Below, in pieces: positions 54,925-64,000 of a stretch of DNA of 64,000 nucleotides (its first letter is position 1; each line of letters begins with the position of its first letter). This stretch comes from Sabethes cyaneus (taxonomy: Eukaryota > Arthropoda > Insecta > Diptera > Culicidae): positions 10,820,001 to 10,884,000 of the forward strand of contig NC_071354.1 in NCBI RefSeq assembly GCF_943734655.1. The letters run 5' to 3'. Made by a program: the position numbers and the translations under genes. The notes below the pieces were generated by a model, which was not told the DNA's origin, ran no database searches, and was given only the letters and a program-made list of their open reading frames with translations.

Positions 54925-55825
54925 TGTATTTACTTACTTAATTGGCCTAACGTCTTGCGATAAGGCCTGCATAGTATGACAGCTGGTCTCCAGTTCCGCG
55001 GGCATCCAGTGCTCGCCAGATCTCGCTCCACCTGGTCTTGCCACCTCGCTCGCTGTGCCCCTCTTCGTCGCGCTCGGTCCCGCCCGCCAGCATCTACTTC
55101 GTTTTAGACGTATTTATCTTCAATCTAATCTTCTTTACTTCGCATTTTAGTCTGGTGTACTAATCTTCCACCGCCTCAAATGTTCTGCCGACAGCATCCT
55201 CGTAACATAACAGCTTCACCTAGCATAACACCTTCAAGCGCAATGTTGAATAGTAGGCAGGAAAGACCATCTTCCTGTCGAAGTCCCCTGCGAGCTTCGA
55301 ATGGGTCCGACAATCCACCCGAGATTCTCACACAGCACTGGAACCCATCCATCGTAGCCATGATAAGTCTTGCAAGCTTACCCAGAAAGCCGTTTTTGTC
55401 CAAAATTTTCCATAGCTCTTGTCGGTTTACGCTACCATATGCGGCTTTGAAATCGATGAACAAGTGATGCGTGGGGACTCGGAATTCGCGACACTTCTGG
55501 AGGACCCTCTTTGAAGCCGGCCTGGTAAATTGCCACAAATCTATTGGCTATTAGCGATAGTCGATGGGAGATAACTTGGGACAGCACTTTGTGGGTGGTA
55601 TTCAGGATGGTGATCGCTCGGTAGTTCTCACAATCCAGCTTATTTCCTTTCTTGTACATAGGGCAGATAACCCCGTCTTTCTACTCCTCCGGTAGTCGTT
55701 CCGTATCCCAAATCTTAACAATCACTTGATGCAGATTGCTGACGAACTTGTTCGGGCCCATTTTAATAAATTCCGCTCCAATGTCATCCTTTCCCGCTGC
55801 TTTGTTGTACAAAGTTCCCGCTTTT
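54925..55825 (-). pseudogene. RTE-type element relic with internal deletion, including 3' end
   Basis: The minus strand gives KAAGKDDIGAEFIKMGPNKF, PMYKKGNKLDCENYRAITIL, RLSLIANRFVAIYQAGF, then THHLFIDFKAAYGSVNRQEL (motif A, with YG for YD), MATMDGFQCCVRISG and RRGLRQEDGLSCLLFNIALE (motif B region). After GVM the homology jumps (about 55190-55100) to the 3' terminal part GGKTRWSEIWRAL. The FADD box and most of the C-terminal domain are deleted. The 3' end (54925-55085) matches 1465-1660. The frames are only lightly broken. Confidence 0.9.
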
Positions 55826-56009
55826 CTAAAGAACATTTATATGCATGAAAACCCAGATAACACAAGATCGTAATAGAAAGTTCACATTAGCTCGTTTTCA
55901 TGTCAATTTTACATTGGAATTGCATAATGATTAGAGTATGTCAAAACAAAGTGAACAATAAATTGTGTGTGTCCTCATATACAACTCATGACTGTAAATT
56001 ATAAAAAAG
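55826..56009. other. No recognisable gene
   Basis: AT-rich flank of the RTE relic. Confidence 0.35.
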
Positions 56010-56730
56010 TAGAGTAAGGAGGGGCAAAAGAGCGATTCAATGATTTACTAGTACAGATTCCGAGTAAATTGACCACATTACCATGGATGGATAATTACTT
56101 TGACAGCTTGAATCTATCATAAACATTTATTGTTTACGAAGCATAGTTGCTTAGTTATGTGTAAATATTATTTTCAAGCGTTTTTGATGTGATATTTCGT
56201 TATACGGCAAATAAGACATCAACAAGAGGATATTACTTGTTGAAAAATTGTAGCAGCGTTTTACATCACTCACATATTTCTTTTGAAAATGCGGTGAGAA
56301 GAATTTACAAAATATATTTCGCTTTTCCATAATATGATCAAACCTCGTCAAGCGCCTAGCGGGGCAAAAGTGCGATTCACGGAAGGGGCAAAAGTCCACG
56401 GATGAGACAAACATGCATAGGTAATTTTCAGTATTAGGCACTGTGTTAGAGATATTAGAAATGGAAGATCTGCAGAAAACTTTGTGCTCTACAGATGCTG
56501 GCCGAAGAAAAACAGTGTCCATCCGCTGGTGAAACAAAAATAAAACGTTTGGTAATGTTTCGACCTGACGGAGGCTGCAGTACACTAGCGGAAAATAGGA
56601 AAGGTGCAAATTGGGAATATTCCTTTCCGAAACATATCGAAAATTGAAGATATTATGGTTTTGTTAGCTACTGCTGTGCTAATTTCTTGGATTCACGCTT
56701 CGCACTTTTGCCCCGCTAGTGAAATATTTG
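56010..56730. mobile_element. MITE with GGGGCAAAAGTGCGA ends
   Basis: The left side has GAGGGGCAAAAGAGCGATTC. The right side, inverted, has TAGCGGGGCAAAAGTGCGAA. The same motif recurs internally at 56358 (AGCGGGGCAAAAGTGCGATT) and 56384. The minus-strand 152-codon frame across the interior has no domain. The design recalls the GGGCCAC element at 15359. True ends are uncertain, and two nested copies are possible. Confidence 0.5.
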
Positions 56731-57029
56731 CAATATTTGCAATATCACCTTATGAAGTACGTTGCATGCTCATCCATATACAAACGAATGTCTGATGCGA
56801 AGAATGATTAATTGAGTGAAAAGGAAAATTTCGATACAGACCAAAAATATATCGGGTTGTGCAATGCCAGGTGGGGCTCGCACATACGGTCTTTCGATTG
56901 GCGCTCGACTGTTTTACTAGCTAACGACGAGTCTTGCCAAGACGACGTCGGCAACAGCATTAACAGTGCCAAAGGGCAATACCGTTGCAGAGGAATGTGT
57001 GAGAATCGATAGAACAGTAACAAAATTAG
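56731..57029. other. No recognisable gene
   Basis: Nothing was recognised. A short frame at 56812-57012 has no motif. Confidence 0.35.
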
Positions 57030-57115
57030 GTAATATTCTACCTAATACAACGAGTGCCGGTAGTTTAGTTAGTAAAACAGTCGAGTGCAGATCGAAAAAC
57101 CGTGGGATTTCAGTC
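57030..57115 (+). mobile_element. tRNA-derived SINE, copy 3 (degraded)
   Basis: The leader CCTAATACAAC, the head GAGTGCCGGTAGTTTAGTTA and AAAACAGTCGAGTGCAGATC match the SINE family with several substitutions. The body is missing or replaced by low-complexity sequence. Confidence 0.65.
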
Positions 57116-57159
57116 AAAAAATCGATAAGTGGAAAAAATTGAATAGTCCTAACGTACAG

Positions 57160-57360
57160 AAGCGGAGGAGTCAAAAAGACACAACGAAGAACGAAAAATC
57201 GAGCAATCGAAAATTCCAAAATTCGCCAGTTTTACAGTTTGAAGCCACAGATTCAAAAATTTAACGCAGCCAAAAAGTCGAAAAACCGAAAAATTGCAAA
57301 TTCAAATATTTCAAAGAAGAAAATTTAGTTAAACTGTCAATGTCGAAAATCAAAATACGT
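57160..57360. repeat. AAAAGTCGAAAAACCGAAAAA low-complexity repeat
   Basis: Blocks such as CAAAAAGTCGAAAAACCG and AATCGAGCAATCGAAAATTC. Same type as 58470-58610. Confidence 0.6.
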
Positions 57361-58469
57361 AAACACGATCCATACTTTATTGCGAGTTTTTAAAAGAATT
57401 GATCTGTAAGAAGGGTCTGCTGCTGCTTCGTCGTAATTGCCAATTCCCGTCCTATCCAACACAAATTATTAAAAATATCAGCATTTTTATGACACACAAT
57501 GCAAGGCTAGTTATTCCCTAATATTTTAGTTTGTTGACTATCATACGCGATCAATCAAAGTGAGCTGAGATCTATTTGAATGCATTTTTTCATTAATGAA
57601 TTCCCAGCCATCCAAATTTCCTACGTTTTTTCGTACGACGAAGAAGAAAATGTCGATTAATCGTTTTAATTTCCGTCATTCATAAAATGAAAATAAACAA
57701 CGCAACGCATTGTCGTTATTCTGCAGCCGGGAAAACTTGCATGATCTGCAGAAATTTTGGAGAATAACATTTGTCATGCCGTCCTACACAAATACTTGCG
57801 CGCTAGCTTCGTAAACATTGTTGTGAGTTTTAGTTCGGACGACGAAAAATTTTGATGGACGGATTTTAAAACAGTACGACGAATTTAAGAAATAAAGTCA
57901 GTTGCGTAATTTCCATAATGTTCTTTAATAATCGCTTTTCAGTGATTTCAAAGTTCACGGATCGTATATCGATTTAGCCCGAAAAAATATTTCGGAACTT
58001 ATATTCCTCAGAGAAACCATTTTTCATGCTCCAGCGAGAGTTCGTCATACGAAAGCTGCATAAGCAAGATTTCTTTCGTTTATCATGGACAGACAGTAAT
58101 TATTTCCAAAACTCTATGCATGTATTCTTTGAGCCGTGTGCAAGAGCTACCCGACTACTATAAAAAAGTGGAAATAATTTGAGTCACAGCTTAAAATTTC
58201 AAGTAGTTACTCCGAGCGATCAGCAGATTCTCTTCTACATACTCAAAGCTGGTAGAAAAACCAAGAGGATTACTATTTTTTGAACAAATAGTGAAAAATA
58301 GTAATTTTCTAACATAATCTTTTCCTTGACAGCGAAGATACAATCCATAAATATCAATACCAGGTTAGTTTGAATATAATTCGCATCAAAATTGGTTATA
58401 ATGCTGGTTTCTTGTCTATATGTTTGGAAAGTAGACGAAGACCCGCCTTACACGAACCCATCCAGCACC
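57361..58469. other. Non-repetitive sequence, no recognised gene
   Basis: No frame above 67 codons and no domain. Possibly host intergenic DNA. Confidence 0.4.
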
Positions 58470-58610
58470 CTATCTAAAAATCGAAAAGCCGTAGATTTAA
58501 AAAGTCGAATATTTAAAATTCGAAAAAGCCTGAAAGGTGGACAGTCTAAAGTTCAAAAAGTCGAAACATTGAGAAAAAAAATGTCGAAAAATTGAAAAAT
58601 CTAATAGACT
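58470..58610. repeat. AAAAGTCGAAxATT low-complexity repeat
   Basis: AAAAATCGAAAAGCCG and AAAAGTCGAAACATTGAG are examples. A 67-codon Lys/Arg-rich frame through it is an artefact. Confidence 0.6.
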
Positions 58611-58695
58611 TAAATCGGAGCGACCATTTTGTTCTACTATTTCTCTTTCTCTTCTTCAAATTCTATTTGTCGGTAAGGGTTGGGTGACAATTGGG

Positions 58696-60004
58696 TAGGG
58701 TAAGGAACGAGTTAAGCAGTGTCACCAATTGAATCAATTGAATCAATTGAATGTAATCAATTGAAAATAAACGAACCAAAAATGCACTTTTTTATTCATA
58801 TTTTCAAAATCTTTTGATAAGGACATCATCATGAATCACTTAACCATAGTTTTAATTTTCCGAAACACAATGTATTGTGTTTCCGACAGGATATATGATG
58901 AATTAAAAATTGTTGTCCAAAAACGTACATTTTTCAGCTGCTGAAAACAATCACCGCCTCGCTACTAAGCAATTCATCACATTTTTCAACACTGATTTCA
59001 GTTATTCTAAAAGTCAAGCACTTAACATACACATACCAAATTATTCAATACAGTTTTTTCTACAATCTAAAGTTTTGTTACTAGCCGAAAATCTTATTAT
59101 TTTATAACAAAACTGAAAATAAATTCTGAATCGATGGGACCTGTTCAGCAGTAGCAGCAACGGCAGTGAGATTCGTAAACTATCGTGTTGACAAAAGACT
59201 GATTCGATTCTGGAAATGAGGTTTGAAATTAACTGAAACATCCAAAGGTGAACACGTGGTTCAATACTTTCAAGAGAAATGTATGTTCATAATTAATTTT
59301 TCTTTATTAAAAACAACAGAAACGACAGCTTTTTTAATTTTCGAAGATTTTCTCGGTGTTTTAATGAAGCAATGATGTGTTTCAATGTTATTTGCTTTGA
59401 CAACACTCTTCTGTAGTTGGATCGTGTGCACCGCTATGTTTGCCTCTTTTGTTCTCCCACCATCCTTATGAACAGCGAGTGAGACGTCAAACTCGCAGTT
59501 TCCCATAAGAAAACTAGAGAATAAAAGAGACGACGAATACCGTTTGCCGAATGGTGCGGTGAGTGTATGCCCCGATAAACAATTTAGACAGATGGTATTT
59601 TACGCATCTACCGCATCTATAAAACTATCAAATTTATTGATGCAGATGCCGATTAGTAGGTCGCGAATAGGAACGCGAACTTACTGAATAGGGGGAAAAG
59701 TTCGAGGGATATTGATTTTTATGGGGGCGTATAAAAATTCAGATTTCAGGACTGCTTAAAAAATCACCTTGAGGGTGAAAATATGTTCGGTCTGATCAAA
59801 ATTAGTTCCATCGCTCCAGCTTTTAAAGTCAAAAATTAAAAGTTTAGCCCAATAATAGTGTCTTTCAGTGGTAACAGCTTGAAGAACTAAAGGTAGCAAG
59901 AAGATTGGTATGCTGATATCCCCCACTTAGTCAACCCATCGCTTGTAATAAGGTAAAACAATCAGTGATCCGCTTAGACTGTTTAAAACCGGTTCTTTAC
60001 CCTA
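58696..60004 (+). mobile_element. 1.3-kb TIR element, copy 2
   Basis: The whole-length counterpart of 34011-35296, in the same orientation, with the same TAGGGTAAGGAACGAG start and TTCTTTACCCTA end and TA flanks. It interrupts a transposase-like frame (60005-60150, minus), which confirms that it is mobile. Confidence 0.9.
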
Positions 60005-60150
60005 TTTATCAACTGAGTGGAATGGAGGACAGTTGGGTGGATTGATGCGCTTATCGAAGAAATCTACCCCGTTTGTTTGGACACCACCGTAGTACTTCTC
60101 CGTTGTAGTGCCAGCTTCTCAAATTGAGCCAAAACTTGACTGGTGCATCG
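60005..60150 (-). pseudogene. Tc1/mariner-family (DD37-type) transposase C-terminal relic
   Basis: The minus strand gives VKFWLNLRSWHYNGEVLRW in one frame, then NGVDFFDKRINPPNCPPFHS and VDK in another. The pattern FWPDLASxHY ... NPPNCPxxRPIExxW is typical of the catalytic C-terminal part of the ITmDD37-type transposases known from mosquitoes. The 1.3-kb TIR element is inserted right after VDK. On its far side TAC...ATTGTC could continue as Y-x-I-V, but this is uncertain. No more than about 50 codons survive. Confidence 0.7.
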
Positions 60151-61774
60151 TGAGCTTTAATGTACGAAAGAATACGTTTTTTTTCAGGTGGCCAACTTTT
60201 CAATACTGAAGCAGAAAACATTTCCAAACAAACTGCTATCGAAACATTCCAGATCCGACCGGTAAGAGCGATCCAGATATTAAATTACTCTACCTTTATA
60301 ATCTAACTATTCTGTCTTTTGTAAAATATTTTCGCAATGCATTGATTAAGAAAAAGTGCCCGCAAAGACGGACCATTCATTACCCGAATAATGAAAACAG
60401 GGATTCGTATAGATTTTGTTGGTAGAGTGTTGTGTGCTTACGATTTTATATGTTAACATTTCATAAATTACGCTGTTTTATATTAGTTCGGTTGGTAAAT
60501 TGATTCTGCATTCTTATTTTCTCTTGTACAGCGCAAAGCAATTGCTCAGCTTTTAAGTACCTATTCTACCGGTCGTTCATCAAACATTAACCACAAAGTT
60601 CAAAGTGCGGTAACACATCGGAAATCGATCGGTTATATAGCACATAAAAATAACTTACTTCAAAAGTAAAAAAAAATCTTTTCCAGCTTTTAATATCTAT
60701 TTTATTTCAGCTAGTTGAACTATCCACGTTGCGCGGTATTGTTCAGTTACAATGGAGAAACTTTACATTCCACATATCTGTGTATCGCCTGAAAAAAAAT
60801 GATTTGTTACCCAAACACTTGAAAAAATCGTTTAAACTTACTTTTGTCAACAATCGTCTGCCCATGAAACGGACATTCAGAGCCCTGTAATATAACATGC
60901 CTTTAAGTTTTACTATAGCAATATAAAATAATACAGTTTTGACCCCTTTTAGCTATTCCACTTTGAGCGTGTTAAATAATTGCAAGTGTAAATTCAGTTA
61001 CTATATACAGTGCTGGGTGCAACTGGTACTGTAAAGTAAAAATCTAAAATAAACTTTACGATTTAAACCACTATCAATTCCTGCGTTTCATCAGTTGCAA
61101 TAAAGTTGCGAATGGAGGCTTTTCACTCCGTCGTTTTTTTTTCCTCAATACGCTGCCCGATAGATTGATATGAAGTGAGCAATAATTCAACAACAGCACC
61201 TTTATTGATTGTGAGCAACAGAAAAAAAGAACAGTTTAATGACCGGACTGTCTGACCAGAGTGTATTTTCTACTTGTGTGTGTGTAATTCAGAGCACCCG
61301 AGCATTGTGGTTCCGCACAGAATGCGGAATTATTTCCCAATAAACTGTTAATGGAGCTAACACATCCGACTGATTAAAAACTGTGTTTCATTCTACTGGC
61401 TAAGAAAGGTTGTTTATGGAAAGAAGTTGTAAAATGAGTACTTGTTCATCTAGTCAACTAGTTCAACTAGTTTATTCAATTTTTAGATGATGATGTTAAA
61501 TCATTATTTGAAAAATCGAAGTACTATTGAACCAGCCAATAATGATTTCAGAACTGGTTAGTTCATTATTAAGTTTACTTAACCTTCGTTTGGTCAGTTT
61601 ATCATGTTGTAAAAGTTCTTTCATTTCTAATTATCGTGTTTATGTTCTATGTAAATCGTTCACTGTGAAGCTTCGCAAGTTCTGATCAAGAAAAGTTAGA
61701 ATCATTCTCGCTGGATTGCCCAGGCCTCACTTTCTTTTCTTCATTATTAAAATCCAGTTATGGATTAAATTGCT
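60151..61774. other. Non-repetitive sequence, no recognised gene
   Basis: No frame long enough to consider and no repeat recognised. AT-rich. Decayed transposase sequence may continue past 60150 (for example FRxQFVWK-like text near 60220, minus), but I cannot support it. Confidence 0.4.
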
Positions 61775-62040
61775 AGTTTAGTTTTAAGCCTGAAAATTTT
61801 AGCTTGATTTCAAGTTTAAATTCCATTCTAATTTAATATCAACATTGATTTCAAGTCCAACTTCAAATACAATTTTAAGTGCAATTTGAGTTCAATTTAT
61901 AACCAATTACAAGTCCAGTTTCAATTCCTATTTTAAGTTCAATTTCAAGTCCGATTTTATATCCTTTCAAGTTCAACTTCAAGTCCGATTTCAAATCCAG
62001 TTTAAAGTCTAATTTAAAACTAATTTATATTCATTTTATA
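61775..62040. repeat. Degenerate 18-bp-period array, copy 2 (inverted)
   Basis: Units close to TTTCAAGTCCAATTTCAA, the reverse complement of the array at 11285-11650. It lies directly upstream of a SINE copy. Confidence 0.75.
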
Positions 62041-62082
62041 CATTGAGTTCAAAGTGGGAAAATAAAACAAAACTAGGTATTA

Positions 62083-62285
62083 AACCTAATATAACGGGCG
62101 GCAGTAGTTTAGTGAGTAAAACATTCGGGTACCAATCGAAAGAGCGTGGGTGCGAGCCCCACCTGTCATTACACAATCCAATATATTTTTACTCAATTTC
62201 GAAATTTTTTTAGTTCTCCTAATTAATCGTTGTACGCATCAGACACTTCCTTCCTTTCCAAAATCTAAATTATGGTGAGTCACAT
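62083..62285 (+). mobile_element. tRNA-derived SINE, copy 4 (best preserved)
   Basis: After the leader AAACCTAATATAACGGGCGG comes box A-like TAGTTTAGTGAG, AAAACATTCGGGTACCAATC and GAAAGAGC. A perfect T-arm follows: GTGGG, loop TGCGAGC, CCCAC. The T-loop gives box B GGTGCGAGCCC. The body continues CTAATTAATCGTTGTACGC and CATCAGACACTTCCTTCC. The five-pair T-stem and correct box spacing make the tRNA origin convincing; acceptor-stem pairing is only partial, so it is not a working tRNA. Confidence 0.85.
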
Positions 62286-62418
62286 AGAAATTTTTCGGAA
62301 ATATTATATTTCTTGTTTGGCAATTTCCAATCTTTAAACGATAAAATTTCTATGTTAACATAATTTATTGGTGTCAGGTCCTGGCATCGTCGAAACAAAT
62401 AAATTAAAGTGACTTTTT
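62286..62418 (+). repeat. Dispersed repeat shared with 40671-40924
   Basis: GAAATTTTTCGGAAATATTA, TTTCCAATCTTTAAACGAT and TTATTGGTGTCAGGTCCTGG parallel the 40.7-kb segment. It could be the 3' body of the SINE family. Confidence 0.5.
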
Positions 62419-62525
62419 CCCAAGTAGCACACTTTTGTCACTTCTAGTTGCTGCAACCTATTTATGACTGAAATCAGTCATGATTCGGTTACCATAACTA
62501 GTTTATAACCACTGTGCTAGTAGGG
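62419..62525. repeat. Palindromic MITE, CCCAAGTAGCACA family, copy 2
   Basis: It starts CCCAAGTAGCACAC and ends CTGTGCTAGTAGGG. The centre is ATGACTGAAATCAGTCAT. The same element as 2954-3060. Confidence 0.8.
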
Positions 62526-62984
62526 TTTTTACGTTCGCTGCATGCAAGGTTCAGTTGTAGTTGGTGATTGTTTCAAGTGACGACGACTGAAAGACAGGCA
62601 CGGTTTGTCGATGGTTACTTATAATAAGATTACATTGTAGGAGGAAATGTTACTCAAATTTAAGTCATTTGCATTTAAAGTTACTCGCCTTCAACTGACT
62701 ATTTGATAGAAAATTACGAGTGAAACTCTAAAACCGATCGTCATGATGAAATGACGTTGATTGAAGCCAGTTTCGATATGAAACTGCGGTGCTGCGGAAG
62801 CTTTTTCGCTTAATTGTTGACTGACTATTTCTAATTGAAGGTGACGTTGGCGAGCCCTGGTTGGTGTTCCTAAGTCATGGCCGAAAAACTCGGTTTTCTT
62901 CTCGGAGGAAACAGTTTCTTATGAATATGTCAGTAAATCTTCTTAGTACATTCACAGATGGGTAACCGATAGATCCAGAGCACG
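62526..62984. other. No gene
   Basis: The last 130 bp (CCGAAAAACTCGGTTTTC, ATTCACAGATGGGTAACC) repeat 40800-40910 in part and lead into a purine tract, as at 47050. Confidence 0.45.
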
Positions 62985-63775
62985 GGGGAAAGTGTGACAA
63001 AAATTGGAAAAACAGAATAGCAAAAGAGGAAAAACGTGCGAAAGAGCAAAAGAAGAAAAACTGGCATGAAAAAAAGCAAAATGAAACATCCCAAGCTTCA
63101 ATATGAGTTTTATTGTGCTCTTATGACGGTTTTCATGACCAATTTTGGCCTTAAATGCCATCATAAGAGTGTAATAAAACCCAAATTGTTACTTGGGATA
63201 AAATCAAGACATAATGGGAGGAAAAGCGGGACATAGAAAGAGAAATAAATGAAAAAAGCAAACGGGAGAAAAAAGAGGCGATTGAATAGAAATAGAAGGA
63301 GGCGGAAGAGAAAAGAAGAAAAACGAGAGAAAAGAAGGAAGAACAGTAAAGAAAACGAAGAAAAAAAAAGAAAATAACGGCAAACTGTACAACAGAGAAG
63401 ATAAAACCGAACAAAAAAGATGGAAAATGGGATAAAAAGGAAAAAATACACGAAAATTGCGAAATGAAAGCAGGAAAAGAAGAAAATGGAGAGAAAAAAG
63501 AAAACAAAAAACAAATGGGATAAAATGAAAATCAAAACGTGATAGAAAAGGTGAAAAAGCATGGCATTCTATAAGAAAACCTGTTTAACTTGACAGAAAA
63601 CAAAAAACAAATCAGGTAAAATGAAAAAAAAAACGGAAAAAAGAAAAGAAAAGAGAACAAAAGGAAAATCAAGACTGAAAAGGGTGAAGAACGGGACATC
63701 AAACAGAAGAAAAGGAGAAAACAGTGAGCAAAAGAAGGAACACCGCACTATGGGCCAGAAATTTCGGGACAAAAA
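62985..63775. repeat. Degenerate polypurine tract, third
   Basis: A/G-only plus strand of the type at 47100-48125, interrupted by the palindromic MITE at 63089-63198. Phe-rich minus frames up to 133 codons are artefacts. Confidence 0.85.
63089..63198. mobile_element. Palindromic MITE, CCCAAGTAACA-type ends
   Basis: The left TCCCAAGCTTCAATATGAG and the right, inverted, TCCCAAGTAACAATTTGGG lead into shared TTTTATTxxxCTCTTATGA blocks. The centre is about CATGACCAATTTTGG. It is about 110 bp and inserted within the purine tract. Confidence 0.8.
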
Positions 63776-64000
63776 TAATTGCGGTTAAACGGCATGTCTC
63801 AGCTCAATGTGGTCTGCGGAAACTTTTTGAATAAAAAATTGATGCATATTTTAAAGGGGTCGTTTAATGTTTAAGCGTTACTTAAACAAAAATTTAAGTA
63901 ATAACTTTTTGAGTAAACTTTTTTTTACCTTTTTGCTTTCAAAATATTAAAGATAAACCAATTTCAAGTAATTTTTCTGAAGACATCAAACTTCTACCTT
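63776..64000. other. No recognisable gene
   Basis: Nothing was recognised up to the window end. Confidence 0.4.

Noticed and set aside
56151..56609. 152-codon minus-strand frame as a gene
   Set aside because: It lies inside a MITE-like element with repeated GGGGCAAAAG motifs and shows no domain.
62083..62175. A functional tRNA gene
   Set aside because: The T-arm and boxes are good, but acceptor-stem pairing is poor and the same head occurs at other loci with a shared non-tRNA body, so it is a SINE.
63151..63562. Minus-strand Phe-rich frames of 118-133 codons
   Set aside because: They cross a purine tract and a palindromic MITE; the hydrophobic composition comes from the tract.

Overview
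This window is eukaryotic, AT-rich and very repeat-dense. Non-LTR retrotransposons, palindromic MITEs, tRNA-derived SINEs and degenerate low-complexity tracts fill most of it, and there are no operons or compact genes. The protein relics are insect-like: RTE-type reverse transcriptases carrying DFKAAYD, a Loa/Lian-type element with a DUF4780-like ORF1, and a DD37-type Tc1/mariner transposase tail. I infer a dipteran, most likely a culicid mosquito, but the species cannot be fixed from sequence alone. I found no intact host protein-coding gene. Every recognisable coding segment is a mobile-element relic or a histone pseudogene.

Layout. 1-2.4 kb: RTE-type relics in both orientations. 3-5.7 kb: a non-repetitive island. 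5.8-11.7 kb: pyrimidine-only tracts, a ~30-bp minisatellite flanked by an 84-bp direct repeat, a SINE, a (TG)n run and an 18-bp-period array. 13.6-17.7 kb: retrotransposon relics, a TA-flanked MITE and a simple repeat. 18-21.1 kb: decayed histone H2A (two copies) and H2B (C-terminus), flanked by a dispersed repeat called 'family X' here; a further inverted copy lies at 25.8 kb. 21-25.8 kb: a mostly non-repetitive island. 26.5-33.9 kb: RTE, jockey-like and CR1-like relics plus two kinds of SINE. 34.0-35.3 kb: a 1.3-kb TIR element with a second copy at 58.7-60.0 kb. 35.4-36.1 kb: an RTE 3' end. 36.1-39.4 kb: a GC-richer island with a possible promoter and short intron. 39.5-40.7 kb: an element bounded by inverted minisatellites. 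40.9-47.0 kb: a palindromic element split by a MITE and a nearly full-length Loa-type retrotransposon. 47.1-49.5 kb: purine tracts. 49.5-52.6 kb: another island. 52.6-55.8 kb: a jockey-like RT relic interrupted by a long-TIR mariner-like element, itself interrupted by a palindromic MITE, followed by an RTE relic. 56-64 kb: MITEs, SINEs, the second 1.3-kb TIR element inside a transposase relic, an 18-bp-period array and a purine tract.

How it fits together: the elements form a layered record of insertions, and several layers can be ordered because one interrupts another. The islands that remain may be host intergenic, intronic or regulatory DNA. The most notable observations are the histone relics with their shared flanking repeat, the nested palindromes, and an apparently uncatalogued tRNA-derived SINE with at least four copies.
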